From NCBI GenBank assembly GCA_002401685.1, contig NVTU01000021.1, forward strand, positions 1-47,537: a stretch of DNA of 47,537 nt, given 5' to 3'. Below the pieces are notes generated by a model. The model was given only the letters and a program-made list of their open reading frames with translations, searched no databases and was not told where the DNA came from. Source of the DNA: Kordiimonadales bacterium. GTDB lineage: Bacteria; Pseudomonadota; Alphaproteobacteria; Sphingomonadales; Kordiimonadaceae. The position numbers were made by a program, and so were the translations under genes. Below, piece after piece: positions 8,342-17,112 of this stretch. Every line of letters begins with the position of its first letter. Positions within the stretch are counted from its first letter, which is position 1.

Positions 8342-8806
8342 ATGGGTAAAACAGTTACCAAAGAAGAGTTAAATAGCTATATCGGCAAAGAAACTGGTGT
8401 ATCGGATTGGTTCCTGATCGACCAGGAACGCATTAATCAGTTTGCTGACGTAACCGGCGACCACCAGTTCATTCATGTGGACCCAGAGGCGGCGGCTAAG
8501 ACGCCTTTCGGTACAACAATTGCGCATGGTTTCTTAACGCTTTCAATGCTTTCCCATTTGGGTGAGGGCTCCATGCTTACCGTTGACGGCGCTGTGATGG
8601 GCGTGAACTACGGCACTGACAAGGTCCGCTTTCTATCGCCTGTAAAAGTGAATAGCGAAATTCGCGCACGGGTAAAGCTGGCCGACGTTACTGAAAAGGC
8701 TGGCGGCACGCGCTTGCTGCTTAAGAATGAAATTACCATCGAAATTAAAGACGAGAAGCATCCTGCACTTGTGGCTGAATGGCTCACCATGGTCTTTCTC
8801 GGCTAA
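8342..8806 (+). CDS. MaoC-like (R)-specific enoyl-CoA hydratase
   Basis: A hot-dog fold hydratase of 154 residues, similar in length to PhaJ. The hydratase-2 motif is clear: VTGDHQFIHVDPEAAAKTPF, with Asp40 and His45 in the spacing of the catalytic dyad (D31/H36 in Aeromonas PhaJ), followed by IAHGFLTLSML. Such enzymes hydrate trans-2-enoyl-CoA to (3R)-hydroxyacyl-CoA. CGGAGGATAGC precedes the ATG. No crotonase-type hydratase is encoded nearby, so this is the likely hydration step of the cluster. It is followed by the matching 3-hydroxyacyl-CoA dehydrogenase. Confidence 0.9.
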   Translation: MGKTVTKEELNSYIGKETGVSDWFLIDQERINQFADVTGDHQFIHVDPEAAAKTPFGTTIAHGFLTLSMLSHLGEGSMLTVDGAVMGVNYGTDKVRFLSPVKVNSEIRARVKLADVTEKAGGTRLLLKNEITIEIKDEKHPALVAEWLTMVFLG

Positions 8807-8844
8807 AAATCTAAAAATCTAAAAGTATTCTACTGGAGAAGTTA

Positions 8845-9756
8845 ATGACTATTCGTTTTGATGATCGTGTTGCGATCGTAACTGGTGCCGGGGGTGGCTT
8901 GGGCCGCAGCCATGCACTTGCGCTCGCTGCTCGTGGGGCTAAAGTTGTCGTCAATGATCTCGGCGGCGATGCTGCGGGCAACGGTGGGACATCAGACGCC
9001 GCTGACGCTGTGGTTAAGGAAATCATCGATGCTGGCGGTGAGGCTATTGCCCACGGCGCTAATGTCGCTAATGCTGAGCACGTGGCTGACATGGTGAAAA
9101 CCGCCATGGATAAATGGGGCCGCGTCGATATCCTGATCAATAATGCTGGTGTGCTGCGCGATAAAACATTCGTCAAAATGGAAATCAAGGATTTTGAATT
9201 TGTGGTTGATGTGCATCTGATGGGTTCTGTCAACTGCACCAAAGCTGTGTGGGAAATCATGCGGGAGCAAGGCTACGGCCGCATTGTGATGACAACATCA
9301 TCTTCTGGCCTGTACGGAAACTTCGGACAGTCGAACTACGGCGCGGCGAAAATGGCGCTTGTTGGCTTTATGAACACGCTCTGCCTTGAAGGTGGTAAAT
9401 ACGATATCAAAGTAAACTGCCTAGCGCCAATGGCTGCTACACAGATGACTGAGGGCTTGTTGCCTGAAGAAGCGTTCAGGCTTTCGACACCAGAAAGCGT
9501 AACAGCTGGTCTTCTGACATTGTGCGATGACGGAGCACCTAACCGGGTAACGCTGTGCGCTGGCGCTGGAGGCTATGCCCGTGCGATCACTTATGAAACC
9601 GAAGGCACGTACCTGACTCCTGATGAGCAAACACCTGAGAATGTGCGGGCTGCGTGGGATGCTATTTCTGACCCTAAAGGGCAAGAAGAATTCGTAACGG
9701 GCGGCCAGCAATCGATGAAATTTGTTGGTAAAGCAGTGGCGGCCTTGAAGGCATAA
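8845..9756 (+). CDS. HSD17B4-like SDR, probable (3R)-hydroxyacyl-CoA dehydrogenase
   Basis: A 303-residue SDR of the type found as the first domain of peroxisomal multifunctional enzyme 2. It has TGAGGGLGRSHA for NAD binding, the characteristic VVNDLGGD that follows strand beta-2 in this subfamily, NNAGVLRDK, and catalytic SNYGAAK (Y165, K169). The C-terminal extension (about residues 235-303) is also usual there. It would oxidise the (3R)-hydroxyacyl-CoA made by the MaoC protein to 3-ketoacyl-CoA. CTGGAGAAG precedes the ATG. The hydratase and sterol-carrier domains of the eukaryotic fusion are absent; the hydratase is a separate gene 38 bases upstream. Confidence 0.88.
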   Translation: MTIRFDDRVAIVTGAGGGLGRSHALALAARGAKVVVNDLGGDAAGNGGTSDAADAVVKEIIDAGGEAIAHGANVANAEHVADMVKTAMDKWGRVDILINNAGVLRDKTFVKMEIKDFEFVVDVHLMGSVNCTKAVWEIMREQGYGRIVMTTSSSGLYGNFGQSNYGAAKMALVGFMNTLCLEGGKYDIKVNCLAPMAATQMTEGLLPEEAFRLSTPESVTAGLLTLCDDGAPNRVTLCAGAGGYARAITYETEGTYLTPDEQTPENVRAAWDAISDPKGQEEFVTGGQQSMKFVGKAVAALKA

Positions 9757-9813
9757 ATTTAGCGCTAGTTTATTAGCGAACATCTAAAACAAAATCGACT
9801 AAGGAGTATAGTT

Positions 9814-10995
9814 ATGCGCGAAGCAGTAATTGTTTCCACGGCGCGGACCCCGATAGGCAGAGCCTACCGCGGCGCTTTCAACAGCACACTCGCCCCAACA
9901 CTCGGCGGCCACGCGATTGAGCATGCAGTAAAACGCGCTGGTATTGATGGCGGCGACATTGAAGATGTGATTATGGGCTGTGCCCTAACACAAGGCTCAT
10001 CAGGCTCAAACATTGGCCGTTTGGCCGCAATGCGCGCTGGCTTGCCTACATCTGTTGCAGGCATGACGATTGACCGCCAGTGTTCATCAGGCATGATGGC
10101 AATCGCAACGGCTGCCAAGCAAGTTATGTATGACGGCATGGATATTGTTGTGGGCGCTGGGCTTGATAGTATTTCGATCGTTCAGAACGAAAAGATGAAC
10201 CGTCATTATGCGGTTGACCCAAGCCTTGTTGCTATGCACCCGAATATGCATATGCCGATGCTGCAAACTGCAGAAGTAGTAGCTGAACGTTACGGTATCA
10301 GCCGCGACGAGATGGACGAATATGCGCTTCAGTCACAGCAGCGCACGCACGCAGCCCAGCAAGCAGGCAAGTTTGACGACGAGATCGTTGCCCTGCCGTC
10401 CAAAATGGGTGTGATGAATAAAGAAACCAAAGAGATTACCTTTCACGATGTGACGCTTGAAAAAGACGAAGGCAATCGGCCCGAGACAACGCTTACCGGA
10501 CTAAGTGGCCTAAAGCCTGTCATCGAAGGCGGCACCATCACAGCAGGTAACGCGAGCCAGCTTTCTGACGGCGCGTCTGCTGCTGTGATAATGGATAGCA
10601 AGCTTGCTGAAAAGAAGGGCCTTAGCCCACTTGGTATTTACCGTGGTATGGCTGTTGCTGGCCTTGAGCCTGACGAAATGGGTATCGGCCCAGTTTACGC
10701 GGTGCCAAAGCTTCTGGAAGCCAACGGTTTAACAATGGATGATATTGGCCTGTGGGAGCTGAATGAAGCTTTTGCTGTTCAGGTTATTCATAGCCGCAAC
10801 GTGCTCGGTATTCCTGATGAGCTGTTGAATGTAAACGGCGGTGCAATTTCAATTGGCCACCCTTACGGTATGTCCGGCGCACGCATGGTTGGCCACGCGC
10901 TGATCGAAGGCAAACGCCGCGGTGCCAAATATGTTGTCGTCACTATGTGTGTTGGCGGCGGAATGGGCGCAGCAGGACTATTCGAAGTCGCTTAA
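9814..10995 (+). CDS. Acetyl-CoA C-acyltransferase (3-ketoacyl-CoA thiolase)
   Basis: A full-length 393-residue thiolase. The acyl-carrying Cys lies in [10 protein letters not shown] (C90), the His in [16 protein letters not shown] (H349), and the second Cys in [10 protein letters not shown] (C379). It cleaves 3-ketoacyl-CoA with CoA to give acetyl-CoA (or propionyl-CoA) and a shortened acyl-CoA, closing the beta-oxidation turn set up by the genes before it. AAGGAG precedes the ATG. A strong terminator follows 12 bases after the stop, so this is the last gene of the operon. The degradative type is more likely than a biosynthetic acetoacetyl-CoA thiolase because of the neighbours. Confidence 0.92.
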   Translation: MREAVIVSTARTPIGRAYRGAFNSTLAPTLGGHAIEHAVKRAGIDGGDIEDVIMGCALTQGSSGSNIGRLAAMRAGLPTSVAGMTIDRQCSSGMMAIATAAKQVMYDGMDIVVGAGLDSISIVQNEKMNRHYAVDPSLVAMHPNMHMPMLQTAEVVAERYGISRDEMDEYALQSQQRTHAAQQAGKFDDEIVALPSKMGVMNKETKEITFHDVTLEKDEGNRPETTLTGLSGLKPVIEGGTITAGNASQLSDGASAAVIMDSKLAEKKGLSPLGIYRGMAVAGLEPDEMGIGPVYAVPKLLEANGLTMDDIGLWELNEAFAVQVIHSRNVLGIPDELLNVNGGAISIGHPYGMSGARMVGHALIEGKRRGAKYVVVTMCVGGGMGAAGLFEVA

Positions 10996-11007
10996 CGCGA
11001 CTTCCTG

Positions 11008-11044
11008 AAAGCCGGGACCTTGCCAGAGGGGCCCGGCTTTCTTC
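11008..11044 (+). terminator. Rho-independent terminator after the thiolase gene
   Basis: AAAGCCGGG (11008-11016) pairs perfectly with CCCGGCTTT (11032-11040) and is followed by CTTC and a T-containing tail. It marks the end of the operon that begins at 2108. Confidence 0.8.
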
Positions 11045-11084
11045 GTATAATTTGATTTCTACAAACGGTTAAGGGAGACGAGGC

Positions 11085-12059
11085 GTGAAGGCTGTTATTT
11101 GCAAAGAGCTAGGACTTGCAGACAAATTGGTTGTTGGTGATATGGATGCACCTACGGCAGGCAAAGGCGAGATCCTTGTGGATGTGAAAGCAGCCGGGCT
11201 TAATTTCCCCGATACACTAATCATTCAGGGCAAGTACCAGTTTCAGCCAGAGCTACCATTCACACCAGGCGGTGAAGGCGCAGGCGTCATTGCAGCAGTT
11301 GGTGAGGGCGTAAAACACCTGAAGGTTGGCGACAGTGTGATGTTTATGTGCCAGACAGGTGCGTTTGCAGAGCAAGTGGCTGTTCCTGCCTATTCGGCCA
11401 TCCCACTACCTGAAGGCCTGTCGTACGAAGTGGCTGCGGGTATTACGCTTACATATGGCACCAGCTACAACGCTTTGAAACAGCGCGCTAACCTGAAAGC
11501 TGGCGAAACAGTTCTGGTGTTAGGCGCAGCAGGCGGTGTTGGCATTGCAACTGTTGAACTCGCGAAAGCGATGGGTGCAAAGGTAATCGCGGCTGCAAGT
11601 ACCGACGAGAAGCTTGCGTTCTGTAAAGCATCAGGTGCAGACGAACTCATCAATTACACTACAGAAGACCTTCGTGATCGGTTGAAAGAGATTACTGGCG
11701 GCAAAGGCGTGGATGTAATTTATGACCCTGTGGGCGGTGATTACACAGAAACGGCGTTCCGCAACATGGCACCGGGCGGCAGGCATCTGGTTGTTGGTTT
11801 CGCAGCGGGTGATATCCCTAAAATTCCGATTAATCTTTGTTTGCTAAAACAGGCATCGCTTGTTGGTGTCTTCTGGGGTGCATGGGCACGAGGCAACCCT
11901 GCCGACCATGTTCAAAATATGACAGAGATTTTAGGAATGGTGAAAAGCGGTGAAGTGCGCGCCAGTGTGAATGATGTATTCCCACTCGAAGAAATTGAAG
12001 CTGCCTATGCATGCCTGACCGAACGCCGTGCAAAAGGCAAAGTAATCTTGACCACGTAG
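11085..12059 (+). CDS. Zinc-independent NADPH:quinone oxidoreductase (MDR family)
   Basis: A medium-chain dehydrogenase/reductase of 324 residues, start GTG behind GGGAGACGAG. Features of the quinone oxidoreductase branch are GLNFPDTLIIQGKYQ, PGGEGAGVIAAVGEG, the nucleotide loop VLGAAGGVGIATVELAKA, and VIYDPVGGDY. The zinc-binding cysteines of alcohol dehydrogenases are absent. Members reduce quinones or enoyl groups with NADPH in the cytoplasm. It lies after the terminator of the beta-oxidation operon, so it is probably expressed separately, though in catabolic clusters such proteins sometimes act as enoyl-CoA reductases. Confidence 0.88.
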   Translation: MKAVICKELGLADKLVVGDMDAPTAGKGEILVDVKAAGLNFPDTLIIQGKYQFQPELPFTPGGEGAGVIAAVGEGVKHLKVGDSVMFMCQTGAFAEQVAVPAYSAIPLPEGLSYEVAAGITLTYGTSYNALKQRANLKAGETVLVLGAAGGVGIATVELAKAMGAKVIAAASTDEKLAFCKASGADELINYTTEDLRDRLKEITGGKGVDVIYDPVGGDYTETAFRNMAPGGRHLVVGFAAGDIPKIPINLCLLKQASLVGVFWGAWARGNPADHVQNMTEILGMVKSGEVRASVNDVFPLEEIEAAYACLTERRAKGKVILTT

Positions 12060-12126
12060 AAAAGCATGGTGAGGTGTCTCAAAATCAATATGGGACACTA
12101 GATACTATGAAACACACAGGACGGCC

Positions 12127-13191
12127 ATGCGGGCATTAAAACTGATAGCGGGGGCGACGGCTAGACGGCGTATTGCTGAAGGTGGTTTAACGCCCGATCT
12201 CGTTCGGATGGTTATTGGCGCGTCAGGCGGTCCCAAGTGGCTTGCGCTGTTGGAGTTGGATAAGAAAATCTTTGGGGAGTGGCTGCCTGCTGCACCCCAG
12301 CAAATCGATTTTGTTGGCTCTTCGATCGGCGCTTGGCGATTAGCAAATGCCGCACACCCAGAACCCGCGAAAATGATAGAGCGTTTCATTGAACTCTATT
12401 TCGAGTTTAAGGCAAGTGACATAAAGACCGCCAAGGACCTAACCCGGTATTCTTATGCGTTTCTAGATAGGTTATACGGCAGTGAAGATGCTGGCCGTAT
12501 TGTAAATAACGCTAACCGTAATCTAAACATTGTTGCTGTGCGCTCGCGCGGCATACCCGAAGGGGCCAAATGGCGTGAAGGGGCAGCAATATTGGCATCG
12601 GCTAGCGTTAACGCCGTAGATCGCCAGTATTTGTCCAAATTCTTTGACCGCGTAGTGTTCCATACAGGCAAGGGTGTTCCTTGCCCCGGTTCTTGGACCG
12701 ATTTCCGCAGGACAGATGTGAAATTGGAGCCCGCGGCGTTGATTGACGCCTTGATGGCAAGCGGTTCGATCCCGTTTGTGGCAGACCCGATCATTGATAT
12801 TGCCGGTGCGCCCAAAGGTGTTTACCGTGATGGTGGCGTTATTGACTATCATTTTGATATTCCCTGGGCGCTAGAGGATGGTATTGTATTATATCCACAC
12901 TTTTACAGCCATATCGTGCCGGGGTGGTTTGATAAAAATAATACGTCGCGGCGGGCCAAAGGGGCGACCTGGGACAACTTGTTGATGCTAGCTCCGAGTG
13001 ATGAATATGTTGCGTCACTGCCGTCAGGAAAAATACCAGAAAGAAAGAATTTTACCGATATGACTGATGAAGATAGGTTGGTCTATTGGAGAAAAGTAAT
13101 TGGGGAAAGTGAACGATTAGCAGACGAGTTTTCTGAGTGTCTGGCCGATCCAAGTCTGTTGATGGATACGCTGGAAATGGCCCCTCAATAA
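12127..13191 (+). CDS. Patatin-like phospholipase family protein
   Basis: A 354-residue protein with the patatin catalytic pieces: an N-terminal glycine-rich oxyanion loop (GASGGPKWLALL), the nucleophile elbow GSSIGAW (Ser66) and the Asp of the dyad in YRDGGVIDYHF (Asp235). Such proteins hydrolyse acyl ester bonds of phospholipids or neutral lipids. No signal peptide is seen, so action at the inner face of the membrane is likely. ACAGGA precedes the ATG. Downstream, after 66 bases, lies FadD, which would activate released fatty acids. The actual substrate is unproven. Confidence 0.82.
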   Translation: MRALKLIAGATARRRIAEGGLTPDLVRMVIGASGGPKWLALLELDKKIFGEWLPAAPQQIDFVGSSIGAWRLANAAHPEPAKMIERFIELYFEFKASDIKTAKDLTRYSYAFLDRLYGSEDAGRIVNNANRNLNIVAVRSRGIPEGAKWREGAAILASASVNAVDRQYLSKFFDRVVFHTGKGVPCPGSWTDFRRTDVKLEPAALIDALMASGSIPFVADPIIDIAGAPKGVYRDGGVIDYHFDIPWALEDGIVLYPHFYSHIVPGWFDKNNTSRRAKGATWDNLLMLAPSDEYVASLPSGKIPERKNFTDMTDEDRLVYWRKVIGESERLADEFSECLADPSLLMDTLEMAPQ

Positions 13192-13220
13192 AACTGAAGT
13201 GCTCGCTCAGTAAAACTGAA
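13186..13220. repeat. Tandem direct repeat ahead of fadD
   Basis: CAATAAAACTGAA (13186-13198) and CAGTAAAACTGAA (13208-13220) differ by one base and are 22 bases apart, about two helical turns. The first copy includes the stop codon of the patatin-like gene. The spacing on one DNA face suggests a protein-binding site in the short gap before fadD. Confidence 0.4.
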
Positions 13221-13257
13221 TAGAATAGAAATCTAAGTGCCAAGGTAGGAACCATTT

Positions 13258-14931
13258 ATGAACGCGCCACAAGAGATAGAAGTAGACTTTACGGACGAAC
13301 ACATGCTTGGCGATCATATGGCAGATATGGTGAATCGGTGTGTTGCAACACACCGTGGTAAGAAATCCTTCAGTTGTGTGCTTCCAACTGGACACAGCAA
13401 AACACTGACATTCGATGAGATTGGGCATTATTCAGATGCCGTTGCCGCTTACCTGCGTGAGGACCTGAAGCTGATGCCTGGCGATGTGGTGGCGATACAG
13501 TCCCTGAATACACTTGCTTATCCAGTTTTGGCTTTTGGTATATTCAAAGCGGGCCTTGTGGTGACAAATGTAAACCCGCTCTATACCCCGGATGAAACCA
13601 ATCATCAGCTTAAAGACAGCGGTGCCAAAGTTTGGTTGGTGACTGATCTGTTTGGTGCAAATGTCGGCGAGTGCCTGGAGGGCACCAAAGTAGATCGCGT
13701 CTATAAGCTCTCCTTGCTTGATTTTTTCCCAGCAGCACAGCGCCATCTTCTTGGCTTTGCAATGAAGTACGTGAAAAAAGTGATCCCACCCTTTGGGGCG
13801 AAGCCTGCAGGCACAATGCGGTCGATCATTGCTTCTGGTGAAGCGCATTTGGCACGCGGCGTGGATTTGGCAAGCTATACTAAAGATACCAAGCTCGATG
13901 ATGTCGCGTTTTTCCAATATACCGGCGGCACAACAGGGCGCAGCAAGGGTGCTGAACTAACTCACAGAAATGTAGTTGCTAATATTTCTCAGTCCAACCG
14001 CGGTGACGAGACTGTTAGGATTGACGACAGCCTCATTCTGATTTTGCCGCTGTATCATGTGTATGCGCTTGCCGTTGGGGCGTTAAATAGCATGCATAAT
14101 GGCTGCCATGTGGTGTTAACGCCCGTGCCTCGGCCGCTCGAGAACCTAAGGCACGCTTTTGAGAAGTTTGATATTACGATTTTGCCTGGTGTGAATACTC
14201 TGTACCAGGGCTTACTGCAGCAGAAATGGTTCACTGATAACCCGCCGAAGAATCTTCGGCTTTGTTTCAGCGGTGCAGCTCCCTTGCAACCTGCTACTGC
14301 CGATGCTTGGGAGAAACTGACTGGGAACGCCATTTATGAGGGTTACGGCCTAACCGAGGGTACTTGTGTGGTCTCAACCATGCCGCTTGATCAGCCGCCT
14401 CGCCGCGGAACCTGCGGTAAACCAATTCCCGGCACTGAAATCCGTATTGTTGGCGAAGACGGCAAGGATATGCCGCGCGGTGAACCGGGCGAATTATTGT
14501 TGCGCGGTCCTCAGATTATGAAGGGCTATCTGAATAACCCAGATGCTACCTCCGAATCTTTTGACGGCGACTGGCTCAAGACTGGTGATGTCGCCATCTA
14601 TGATGAAGACGGGTATCTATCAATAGTTGATCGTATCAAAGACATGGTTCTTGTATCCGGTTTTAACGTTTATCCTACGGATATTGAGGCTGTTCTTACC
14701 AAGTTTGACCGCATTGCAGAGGCTGCTGTTGTGGGTGCCAAAGATGAGACAACGGGCGAGAGAGTTGTCGCTCATGTGGTGCGAGCAGACGACGGCCTAA
14801 CCGAAGAAGAAGTGATTGACTTCTGCAGGGAGCATTTAACAAATTATAAAGTGCCTAAAGTAGTGCGTTTCATTGATGCTCTGCCCAAATCTCCGGTGGG
14901 CAAGGTTTTGCGGAGAGAATTGCGTGATTAG
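13258..14931 (+). CDS. fadD: Long-chain fatty acid--CoA ligase
   Basis: A 557-residue AMP-forming ligase that closely follows the FadD pattern: phosphate loop YTGGTTGRSKGAELTHRN (from about residue 221), LPLYHVYAL, the A5 motif YEGYGLTEGT, DWLKTGDVAIYDEDGY, DRIKDMVLVSGFNVYPTDIE, and the C-terminal catalytic Lys in KSPVGKVLRREL. The N-terminal NVNPLYTPDE is also FadD-like. It activates fatty acids to acyl-CoA at the cytoplasmic face of the membrane. It is the second acyl ligase of the cluster but belongs to a different branch from the one at 4441. It is the last gene before the signalling block. Confidence 0.93.
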   Translation: MNAPQEIEVDFTDEHMLGDHMADMVNRCVATHRGKKSFSCVLPTGHSKTLTFDEIGHYSDAVAAYLREDLKLMPGDVVAIQSLNTLAYPVLAFGIFKAGLVVTNVNPLYTPDETNHQLKDSGAKVWLVTDLFGANVGECLEGTKVDRVYKLSLLDFFPAAQRHLLGFAMKYVKKVIPPFGAKPAGTMRSIIASGEAHLARGVDLASYTKDTKLDDVAFFQYTGGTTGRSKGAELTHRNVVANISQSNRGDETVRIDDSLILILPLYHVYALAVGALNSMHNGCHVVLTPVPRPLENLRHAFEKFDITILPGVNTLYQGLLQQKWFTDNPPKNLRLCFSGAAPLQPATADAWEKLTGNAIYEGYGLTEGTCVVSTMPLDQPPRRGTCGKPIPGTEIRIVGEDGKDMPRGEPGELLLRGPQIMKGYLNNPDATSESFDGDWLKTGDVAIYDEDGYLSIVDRIKDMVLVSGFNVYPTDIEAVLTKFDRIAEAAVVGAKDETTGERVVAHVVRADDGLTEEEVIDFCREHLTNYKVPKVVRFIDALPKSPVGKVLRRELRD

Positions 14932-15089
14932 CGCAGACGCATGACATCTTGGTTTCTTTGATTCTCCGGTGGTTTCAACTCGGCTTTTACGTCCCAGCCA
15001 TACCTCTTATGCCCAATAGCGAATTTCCGTTTGCTATTGTGGCAGGTCCTGCGGCATCATGTTGCAGAGTAGGAAAGATTGGGGTGTCT

Positions 15090-15107
15090 ACGCTTGTGAG
15101 CGTTTTT
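15090..15107 (+). terminator. Short rho-independent terminator downstream of fadD
   Basis: ACGCT and AGCGT form a 5-base stem with a TGTG loop, followed at once by TTTTT. It lies about 160 bases after fadD and ahead of the kinase gene. Confidence 0.55.
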
Positions 15108-15133
15108 CCATAAGTTTTTTTTGAAGATAGTTT

Positions 15134-15148
15134 GGCATCGTCGATGCC
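15134..15148. promoter_or_regulatory. Perfect 15-base palindrome upstream of the kinase
   Basis: GGCATCGTCGATGCC has 7-base arms about one central base. It lies about 70 bases before the kinase start and may be an operator. As RNA it could also form a 6-base stem with a 3-base loop followed by GTTTT, so it could be a second weak terminator. Confidence 0.4.
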
Positions 15149-15215
15149 GTTTTATCGATTTTTAACTTATACCCTATAGATTTTTACAGCCGTAAACGTG
15201 GATCACATAGGTAGT

Positions 15216-17009
15216 ATGAAACAGGTTTTGAGAGCAATTCCGTGGGTAATGTCGCTGACAGCCATTCTGGCTGCTAGTTTGGCATTTTTCCTAGTGTACG
15301 GCGAAGGGATTGGCTATCTCCCAGGTATGGCGGCGGGCCTTGTTGGTGGATTGGTCGGGGTGGTTCTTCAAATCGCTATAGAACGCAATACCGTTCAGCC
15401 CGAGCGGGCGTTTCTTGAGGCCTTGGGCCAGTATCTGGACGGGGATTTCTCCCATAACTCGGCCGAAGATGAGTATTTACTTGATCGGCCAGACTTTAAG
15501 GAGGCGTTGGATGCGATCAAGGACGCGGCTATGCGCTCCGAAACGCGCATTCTTGAATTCGAGGAAATAGAGCAAAACCTGCAAAGGGTTGTACACGACA
15601 AGCGGCGCAATGAAGCTGTACTGAAAGAACAGAGAGAAGCTTTTGCAAAACTAGCAAACGAGCTTTCAAAAGCGCGTGACGCCGCTGAATTGGCAAATGT
15701 TGCCAAGTCTGAATTCCTTGCGACTATGAGCCACGAAATTAGAACCCCGTTGAACGGCGTTATTGGCATGATAGATTTGCTGATGGACAGCGGCCTTGAT
15801 AATAGCCAGCTGCAATTTGCCGAAACTTTGCAACAGTCGGGCAAAAGTCTTCTCGCGGTTATCAACGATATCCTAGACATTTCCAAACTAGAGGCCGGCA
15901 AAGTCGAGCTTGAAAATCAGGCAACCCGGTTAGAGTGGATCATGTCGGACGCGGTCCAATTTTTGGGAGCCGCAGCAAACGATAAAGGCTTGGATGTAAG
16001 TTGGAAGCTGGATAGTGAAATTCCCGATGTCCTTGTTGTGGATCCAACACGTTTGCGCCAGGTACTGTTTAACCTTGTCGGTAACGCCATTAAGTTCACT
16101 GAAGAAGGCGCAGTTGCGATAGAAGCAGAGCTTGTTCTTGTGACGCGCGATTATCATATGATAAAAATCACCGTTCAAGATTCAGGTATTGGCATTGCAC
16201 CAGATGCGCAACGGCGTCTATTTCAAAAGTTCACACAGGCCGACGCCTCCACTACGCGCCGATTTGGCGGAACTGGCTTGGGGCTTGCGATCTGTAGGCA
16301 ACTAAGTGCTTTGCTAGGCGGGGAAATCGGCGTTGAGAGCGAGGAAGGGAAGGGGTCGTGTTTTTGGTTTACCTTCCGCTGCACCGAAGGTCATGCTTCT
16401 GAATTGCCTGCACAAACCGGATTTGGCGACACGGAACGATCAGCGTCAGCGCGGGCGACGCGCGCTCTGGATGTTCTTGTTGCCGATGATAACCTTATAA
16501 ATCAGCGGGTGTTGGCGAATACACTTGGGCGACTTGGCCATAATGTGACGGTAGTCGTTAACGGAGCTGAAGCTTGCGATAAAGCTGAGCACGAAAAATA
16601 TGATGTTATTCTGATGGACGTTCACATGCCGGTCCTAGGGGGAATTGACGCGACGAAATGGATAAAGGCGTTAGACGGTGACGTAGCTAAAGTCCCCATT
16701 GTCGGTTGCACAGCGGATGCGTTTCCTGAAGAAGTGGAACGTTTCATTCAGGCAGGCATGATTGATGTTGTGACCAAGCCGATCAATCGTCGGCGCTTGT
16801 TGACTGTAATCAATGAGGTTCTAGGCGAGCGAATTCACATATTTGCAGACGAAAAGGACCAGGGAGAAAACAATTCTTCCATTGGGGAACCCGCTGCATC
16901 GGAGCGGCAATCTACGGGATTATTTAGCGCCAATGGAGATTTGGCGCCAGCTCCTTCACTGAACAAGCCCACTAATCCAATAGATTCACTTCTGGACGAA
17001 CTTGGTTGA
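15216..17009 (+). CDS. Membrane hybrid sensor histidine kinase (HisKA-HATPase-REC)
   Basis: About 597 residues from the ATG at 15216 (weak AGG site); a GTG at 15198 is also in frame. Two membrane helices lie near residues 10-28 and 37-55 with only a short loop between, so there is no large periplasmic sensor. A coiled-coil linker (about 100-160) leads to the HisKA box [17 protein letters not shown] (phospho-His about 173), an ATPase domain ([27 protein letters not shown]) and a receiver domain with ADDN and [12 protein letters not shown] (phospho-Asp about 468). The last 60 residues look disordered. No HPt domain is present, so an external one is needed for a full phosphorelay. A REC-EAL protein encoded nearby is one possible partner. 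Confidence 0.9.
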   Translation: MKQVLRAIPWVMSLTAILAASLAFFLVYGEGIGYLPGMAAGLVGGLVGVVLQIAIERNTVQPERAFLEALGQYLDGDFSHNSAEDEYLLDRPDFKEALDAIKDAAMRSETRILEFEEIEQNLQRVVHDKRRNEAVLKEQREAFAKLANELSKARDAAELANVAKSEFLATMSHEIRTPLNGVIGMIDLLMDSGLDNSQLQFAETLQQSGKSLLAVINDILDISKLEAGKVELENQATRLEWIMSDAVQFLGAAANDKGLDVSWKLDSEIPDVLVVDPTRLRQVLFNLVGNAIKFTEEGAVAIEAELVLVTRDYHMIKITVQDSGIGIAPDAQRRLFQKFTQADASTTRRFGGTGLGLAICRQLSALLGGEIGVESEEGKGSCFWFTFRCTEGHASELPAQTGFGDTERSASARATRALDVLVADDNLINQRVLANTLGRLGHNVTVVVNGAEACDKAEHEKYDVILMDVHMPVLGGIDATKWIKALDGDVAKVPIVGCTADAFPEEVERFIQAGMIDVVTKPINRRRLLTVINEVLGERIHIFADEKDQGENNSSIGEPAASERQSTGLFSANGDLAPAPSLNKPTNPIDSLLDELG

Positions 17010-17112
17010 TTTTCCTGGTTGTTCTGTTTTTTGTTATCAGCATTTGACTTGCTTTTATTTTTAGTCATCAATCTTTCTGTGGTCTGCGATTAAGGATTTT
17101 AGGGAGGTGGCC

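Larger units (their letters stand above)
14932..15215. other. Intergenic region between fadD and the histidine kinase
   Basis: I see no gene here. Besides the terminator at 15090-15107 and the palindrome at 15134-15148, the stretch contains a hairpin with 7-base arms, CAATAGC (15014-15020) and GCTATTG (15033-15039), without a T run. The AT-rich stretch 15150-15195 probably holds the kinase promoter. Confidence 0.4.
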
